NCBI GenBank assembly: GCA_047975265.1
Contig: JBKEDE010000016.1
Coordinates: 80,739-144,738 of the forward strand
Length of the DNA stretch: 64,000 bases
DNA from: UJ101 sp047975265
GTDB lineage: Bacteria; Bacteroidota; Bacteroidia; Flavobacteriales; UJ101
Reading direction: 5' to 3'
Below, piece after piece: positions 60,272 through 64,000 of this stretch. Positions within the stretch are counted from its first letter, which is position 1. Every line of letters begins with the position of its first letter. A program made the translations under genes and the position numbers. The notes under the pieces are model-generated. The model was not told the origin of the DNA and did no database searches. It saw nothing but the letters and a program-made list of their open reading frames with translations.

Positions 60272-61201
60272 TTATTTTTGATGAATTATACAACTTCCTT
60301 CTGTATTAATAGGCGATGTATAAATATTGAAATCAATCGAGGTATTTTTATATACTTTTTTAAAAGATTCAGCAACTTTCTCAGCATTGGTTTTACCTTT
60401 TGAAAGAGCAAATACAGACGGTCCGCTACCACTGATTCCTACGCCTAAAGCACTGCTTTTAATACCTTCTTGTTTTAATTCTTTAAAAAGAGGAATTAAC
60501 CAAGCTCGTTGAGGTTCAACCAACACATCAATCAAAGATCGACTGATTAAATCATAATCAGAAGTATATAATCCGGAAATTAAACCACCTAAATTTCCGC
60601 ATTGTGTAACAGCATCTTTAAAATGAATTTTTGATTTTAAAACACGGCGTGCATCAAGCGTTTTTATGGTTATTAAAGGTGAAATAATCGTGCAATACAA
60701 ATCTTGAGGAACCGGTATTTTAAAGTAATCCAAAGGTTGGTATCCCCGTATAAAAACCATTCCTCCAATCAGAGCAGGAGCAACATTGTCTGCATGATAA
60801 CTTTTAGAAGCTACAAATTCTCCTTCCATTCCAAATTCGATGAGTTCTTTTTCTGAAAATGGACGATCAAATAATTCATTTATGGCAAAAACAACACCGC
60901 TGGCACTGGCTGAACTGGAGCCGATACCACTTCCCGGATGAATTTTTTTGTAAATTTCGATTTCAATTCCGGTTGTTGTATTGAGTTTTTCCAACATGGA
61001 TAAAGCAGCTTTTCCGGCAACATTCAATTCAGGTTCATAAGGAAGCTCATATCCTTCAATATGCTTTATAAAAACACCGGTTCGACGAGTTTTACGCACA
61101 ATCATCTCATCACCGATGGTTTTTAAGGCAAATCCCATCAAATCAAATCCGCAGGAAACGTTTGCAACAGAGGCCGGACAAAATACTTTAACTTCTTTCA
61201 T
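60272..61201 (-). CDS. thrB: Homoserine kinase
   Basis: GHMP-fold kinase of 309 residues that phosphorylates homoserine. The ATP motif is complete (KIHPGSGIGSSSASASGVVF), as are the N-terminal VFCPASVANVSCGFDLMGFA and the third motif GVGISGSGPSVFALS. It lies 17 bases after thrA and 6 bases before thrC. Confidence 0.95.
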   Translation of the reverse strand: MKEVKVFCPASVANVSCGFDLMGFALKTIGDEMIVRKTRRTGVFIKHIEGYELPYEPELNVAGKAALSMLEKLNTTTGIEIEIYKKIHPGSGIGSSSASASGVVFAINELFDRPFSEKELIEFGMEGEFVASKSYHADNVAPALIGGMVFIRGYQPLDYFKIPVPQDLYCTIISPLITIKTLDARRVLKSKIHFKDAVTQCGNLGGLISGLYTSDYDLISRSLIDVLVEPQRAWLIPLFKELKQEGIKSSALGVGISGSGPSVFALSKGKTNAEKVAESFKKVYKNTSIDFNIYTSPINTEGSCIIHQK

Positions 61202-61218
61202 GGAAATTTTTACAGGGT

Positions 61219-63648
61219 TTAACTTACGGCTCTCATAATATCGGCAAATACTCCGGATGCCGTAACATCGGCTCCGGCTCCGGCTCCTCGTATAATCAAA
61301 GGTTGGTTTGCATAACGATCGGTATAAAATAAAACAATATTATCACTTCCGTCTAATTGATAATAAGGAGCATCGGGAGATACTTTTTCAAGTCCTACAA
61401 CGGCTTCTCCATTCTCAAAAGAAGCCACAATTTTGAGTTTTTTTCCTTTTGCTTCGGTTTCTTTTCGTAAAGTATCAAATTCGGTTCCGTTTTTTTCTAA
61501 TAATTGAATAAACTCTTCAACAGAGTTTGTTTCAAAATATTCTTCTCCTAAAAACGATTGACTTTTAATATCTTCTAATTCATATTTATAACCCGATTCG
61601 CGTAATAGAATTAATATTTTTCGTTTTACATCCAATCCGCTTAAATCAATTCTAGGATCAGGCTCGGTAAAGCCTAAGTCTTGAGCTTGTTTGACAATAT
61701 CGACAAAACGAGTTCCTTCTTTAAAATTATTCATGATAAAATTTAAACTTCCGGAAAGTACAGCTTTGATTCCTCGAATTTTATCACCACTTTTTACTAG
61801 ATCATTTAAAGTATTGATAATGGGTAACCCCGCACCAACGTTGGTTTCAAAAAGATATGGAGCTTTGTGTTTTTTGGATAAGGCTTTCAGATTTTTATAA
61901 CGATCGTATGAAGCTGACGAAGCAATTTTGTTGCAGGTAACTACTCCGATTCCGTTGGAAAGGCATTTTTCATAATAATCAGCCACACCGCTATGAGCTG
62001 TGTTATCTACAAAAATAGAGTTTCCTAAATTGGAATCGACGATTTGATTAATAAATTTTTCCAATTTCATAGCATCTCCGTTTTGTAAATCTTCTTGCCA
62101 TGTTTCTAAATTCAATCCCTCTTCATTAAAAATCATTTTTTTGGAATTTCCTATGGCTACAATATTGATTTTTAGCAGATTGTTTTTAATCAAATAGTGA
62201 TATTGTTGTTTGATTTGTTCGATTAATTTTCCTCCGACAGTTCCGACCCCGACAATGAAAAGATTGACTTTTTTAATATCTTCTTCAAAAAATTCTTCAT
62301 GTAAAACATTTAGAGCTTTTTTTAAATCCGATTTGGCAATTACGGTTGTAATATTGTTTTCGGAAGAGCCTTGAGCAATAGCTCGAATATTAATAGCATT
62401 TTTTCCTAAAACGTGAAAGGCTTTTCCGGCAATTCCATGATAGTTTTTCATGTTCTGTCCTACTATGGCGAGTATACTTAAATCGGTTTCAAACTTTATG
62501 GGATCAATGATTTTTTCCAGCAAATCGTATTTTAATTCTTCATGCAAAGATTTTAAAGACAAATCGAGGTCTTCAGGTGAAATGATCATCGTCATTCCAT
62601 GTTCTGAAGAAGCCTGTGTTACCATGATAACATTAATTCCTCGATCGGAAAGTATGCCTAAGAATTTTTTAGTAAATCCGGGTTTTCCTACCATTCCACT
62701 TCCTTCAATGGTGATGGAGCAAACTTCTGCAATGCTGGTCAAACCACTTACAGAACGCGTGTTATCAATGTTTTTACTGATTAAAGTGCCCGGTTTTTCA
62801 GGTGAAAAGGTATTTTTTACCATGATAGGGATTTCCTTTTTCATAGCAGGAATGATTGTAGGAGGATAGATAACTTTTGCTCCAAAGTGGCATAGTTCAA
62901 GAGCTTCATTATAAGACAATTCGGATAATGAAATGGCATTTTTAACCCAGCGAGGATCGGCGGTCATCATTCCATTAACATCAGTCCAAATAATCAGTTC
63001 CTTAACATCTAATGCAGCGGCAATAACAGAGGCTGTATAATCAGAACCACCTCGTCCTAACGTTGTTGTGATACCTTGGTTATTCGAAGCGATAAAACCT
63101 CCTAAAACGTAGTTTTGAGTATCTGTAAAAGTATTTTTTATATTTTGGTTGGTACTTTTAAAATTAATTTTTGCATTTCCGAATTCATCATTTGTTTTGA
63201 TAAGATTTCGACTATCGATCCATTGTGAATTAATGTTATTTTCGTTTAAGAATGTATTTAAAAGAGTAGAGGAAATGATTTCTCCGTAACTTAATAAATG
63301 GTCGTATGTTTTATTGGAAAATTCCTGTAAATTGTAAATGCTTTCCAAAATTAATTCAATTTCATTCAGTTTTTCTTTTACAAATCCAATGCTTAAAGCA
63401 GCATTTTTTGGGTCGATATAATGCCGAATTAAATCGATGTGATACGTAAAAATATCTTCTAAAACAGTTTTGTACACGGTGTTTTGCCTTTCAGCCAGCA
63501 TAGCGGTTTTGAGTAAGTTGTCCGTTGTTTTTCCACATGCAGAAACGACAACAATACAATTCTCTGATTCTTGTTTTATGATTTTAAGAATTTGTCCAAA
63601 ACCAGTTTCATGACCTATTGACGAACCACCAAATTTTAAAATTTTCAT
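61219..63648 (-). CDS. thrA: Bifunctional aspartate kinase/homoserine dehydrogenase I
   Basis: First and third steps of the aspartate pathway in one protein of 809 residues. The ATG at 63648 (MKILKFGGSSIG) was chosen over a TTG at 63654. Order: kinase (1-290, with KFGGSSIG and TLGRGGSDYTASVIAAAL), two ACT regulatory domains (about 310-450, with GMVGKPGFTKKFLGILSDRG), then dehydrogenase (from about 465, with VGVGTVGGKLIEQI and TNVGAGLPIINTLNDLV). The leader between the promoter and ATG is only about 23 bases, leaving no space for a peptide-type attenuator, so control is probably through allostery. Confidence 0.95.
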   Translation of the reverse strand: MKILKFGGSSIGHETGFGQILKIIKQESENCIVVVSACGKTTDNLLKTAMLAERQNTVYKTVLEDIFTYHIDLIRHYIDPKNAALSIGFVKEKLNEIELILESIYNLQEFSNKTYDHLLSYGEIISSTLLNTFLNENNINSQWIDSRNLIKTNDEFGNAKINFKSTNQNIKNTFTDTQNYVLGGFIASNNQGITTTLGRGGSDYTASVIAAALDVKELIIWTDVNGMMTADPRWVKNAISLSELSYNEALELCHFGAKVIYPPTIIPAMKKEIPIMVKNTFSPEKPGTLISKNIDNTRSVSGLTSIAEVCSITIEGSGMVGKPGFTKKFLGILSDRGINVIMVTQASSEHGMTMIISPEDLDLSLKSLHEELKYDLLEKIIDPIKFETDLSILAIVGQNMKNYHGIAGKAFHVLGKNAINIRAIAQGSSENNITTVIAKSDLKKALNVLHEEFFEEDIKKVNLFIVGVGTVGGKLIEQIKQQYHYLIKNNLLKINIVAIGNSKKMIFNEEGLNLETWQEDLQNGDAMKLEKFINQIVDSNLGNSIFVDNTAHSGVADYYEKCLSNGIGVVTCNKIASSASYDRYKNLKALSKKHKAPYLFETNVGAGLPIINTLNDLVKSGDKIRGIKAVLSGSLNFIMNNFKEGTRFVDIVKQAQDLGFTEPDPRIDLSGLDVKRKILILLRESGYKYELEDIKSQSFLGEEYFETNSVEEFIQLLEKNGTEFDTLRKETEAKGKKLKIVASFENGEAVVGLEKVSPDAPYYQLDGSDNIVLFYTDRYANQPLIIRGAGAGADVTASGVFADIMRAVS

Positions 63649-63677
63649 GTTCAATACTGTTAAGATAAATAAGTAAG

Positions 63678-63708
63678 CAAAAATAGAAGTCTGTTTTTAA
63701 CAAACCAA
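63678..63708 (-). promoter_or_regulatory. Promoter of the threonine operon (TTG-N20-TATTTTTG)
   Basis: Minus-strand TTG (63708-63706) and TATTTTTG (63685-63678) with a 20-base spacer, about 30 bases before the thrA ATG. Confidence 0.5.
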
Positions 63709-63777
63709 CTTTACATCAGATTATTTTTACATAAAATTATAAAAATAACGGGTATTGTTAATTTAGTATAGTTTTTA

Positions 63778-63785
63778 TATATTTG
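63778..63785 (+). promoter_or_regulatory. Candidate -7 promoter element of the IS1 transposase (TATATTTG)
   Basis: TAnnTTTG match 28 bases before the transposase ATG. Confidence 0.4.
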
Positions 63786-63813
63786 GACAATTATTAACCT
63801 ATTATTAATCAAT

Positions 63814-64000
63814 ATGAAAAATTGTCCAAAATGCAAAAGCCAGAATTTTCGTAAAGATGGTATGGTCAACCAAAGGCAAAGATATTTTTGCAAGGATTGC
63901 AGCCACCACTTTACAGTTGAGCAGGTTGGAAAACCGAACAAACTTAAAAGGGATGCACTTATTCTGTATCTTGAGGGACTGGGATTTCGTTCTATAGGAA
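63814..64000 (+). CDS. IS1-family transposase, N-terminal part (runs off the window)
   Basis: The frame from the ATG at 63814 is open to the window edge (62 codons). It starts with a zinc ribbon (MKNCPKCKSQNFRKDG, then RYFCKDCSHHFTVE), as in InsA-type IS1 proteins, followed by a helix-turn-helix start (KRDALILYLEGLGFRSIG). The DDE catalytic domain would follow outside the window. Confidence 0.88.
   Translation, partial: MKNCPKCKSQNFRKDGMVNQRQRYFCKDCSHHFTVEQVGKPNKLKRDALILYLEGLGFRSIG

Larger units (their letters stand above)
63751..64000 (+). mobile_element. IS1-family insertion sequence, left end (runs off the window)
   Basis: The transposase reading frame at 63814 defines the element. The left terminal repeat probably begins near 63751 (GGTATTGTTAATTTAG), just after the thrA promoter region. 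The right end and target duplication lie outside the window, so the boundary is approximate. Confidence 0.65.

Noticed and set aside
62450..62869. Open frame of 139 codons on the plus strand inside thrA
   Set aside because: Fully antisense to a strongly conserved gene, no promoter and no family pattern; a composition shadow.
1..64000. tRNA, rRNA or CRISPR loci
   Set aside because: No tRNA cloverleaf, rRNA block or regularly spaced direct repeats were seen by eye; a covariance-model scan could overturn this.

Overview
The window is one contiguous stretch of a low-GC chromosome from the Bacteroidota, class Flavobacteriia. The evidence is the PorP/SprF-type protein and type IX secretion C-terminal sorting domain, the Bacteroidota-specific families (DUF177/rpmF/fabH block, bamD-rpoZ-coaBC-DUF4835-recN block, DUF349, DUF4136, DUF2911, DUF4835, fused ResB-CcsA), the lack of Shine-Dalgarno sequences, and many TAnnTTTG (-7) promoter motifs of the Bacteroidota type. 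Genus cannot be fixed from the sequence alone.

Layout. 1-5.3 kb: divergent ribE (partial) and pdxA, then DUF177, rpmF, fabH, accB and accC (coenzyme and early fatty-acid synthesis). 5.3-10.2 kb: a DtxR/MntR-type regulator divergent from a four-gene Mn/Zn ABC importer whose two permeases both carry a C-terminal winged-helix-like tail. 10.2-12.4 kb: two small secreted or membrane unknowns, gene relics and a Crp/Fnr regulator. 12.4-18.7 kb: a TPR protein, two tandem DUF368 proteins (polyprenyl-phosphate transporter family), aroE and a five-repeat DUF349 protein. 18.7-21.8 kb: a decayed stretch with a relic, DUF4197, and two neighbouring genes (DUF1684, tatD) broken by single-base indels, then tcdA. 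21.8-29.5 kb: orphan histidine kinase, GNAT-like protein, yifB, a CopD-like membrane protein, yggS and a TlpA-like thioredoxin. 29.3-39.9 kb: a type IX-sorted surface protein with a 68-residue partner, clpX, an SdpA/SdpB-like pair behind a DUF4136 lipoprotein, ffh, a surface protein, ldcA, yraN and DUF2911.

39.9-43.5 kb is the clearest accessory island. It holds a two-gene module (a Panacea-like/DUF488 fusion protein plus a probable dual-OB protein) bracketed by imperfect inverted copies of a palindromic intergenic element, and a GT-C type glycosyltransferase next to a third related palindrome. This is my best candidate for an undescribed system, probably a nucleic-acid-related stress or defence unit; that function is inference.

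43.6-63.7 kb returns to core genes: fused cytochrome c synthase with an unusual His-rich duplicated loop, bamD-rpoZ-coaBC-DUF4835-recN, dxs, fbp, an MFS transporter, PorP/SprF, DUF192, lgt-yidD and the thrA-thrB-thrC operon. The last ~250 bases are the left end of an IS1-family insertion sequence. No tRNA, rRNA or CRISPR array was seen. Promoter calls are motif matches by eye; several help decide between alternative start codons.
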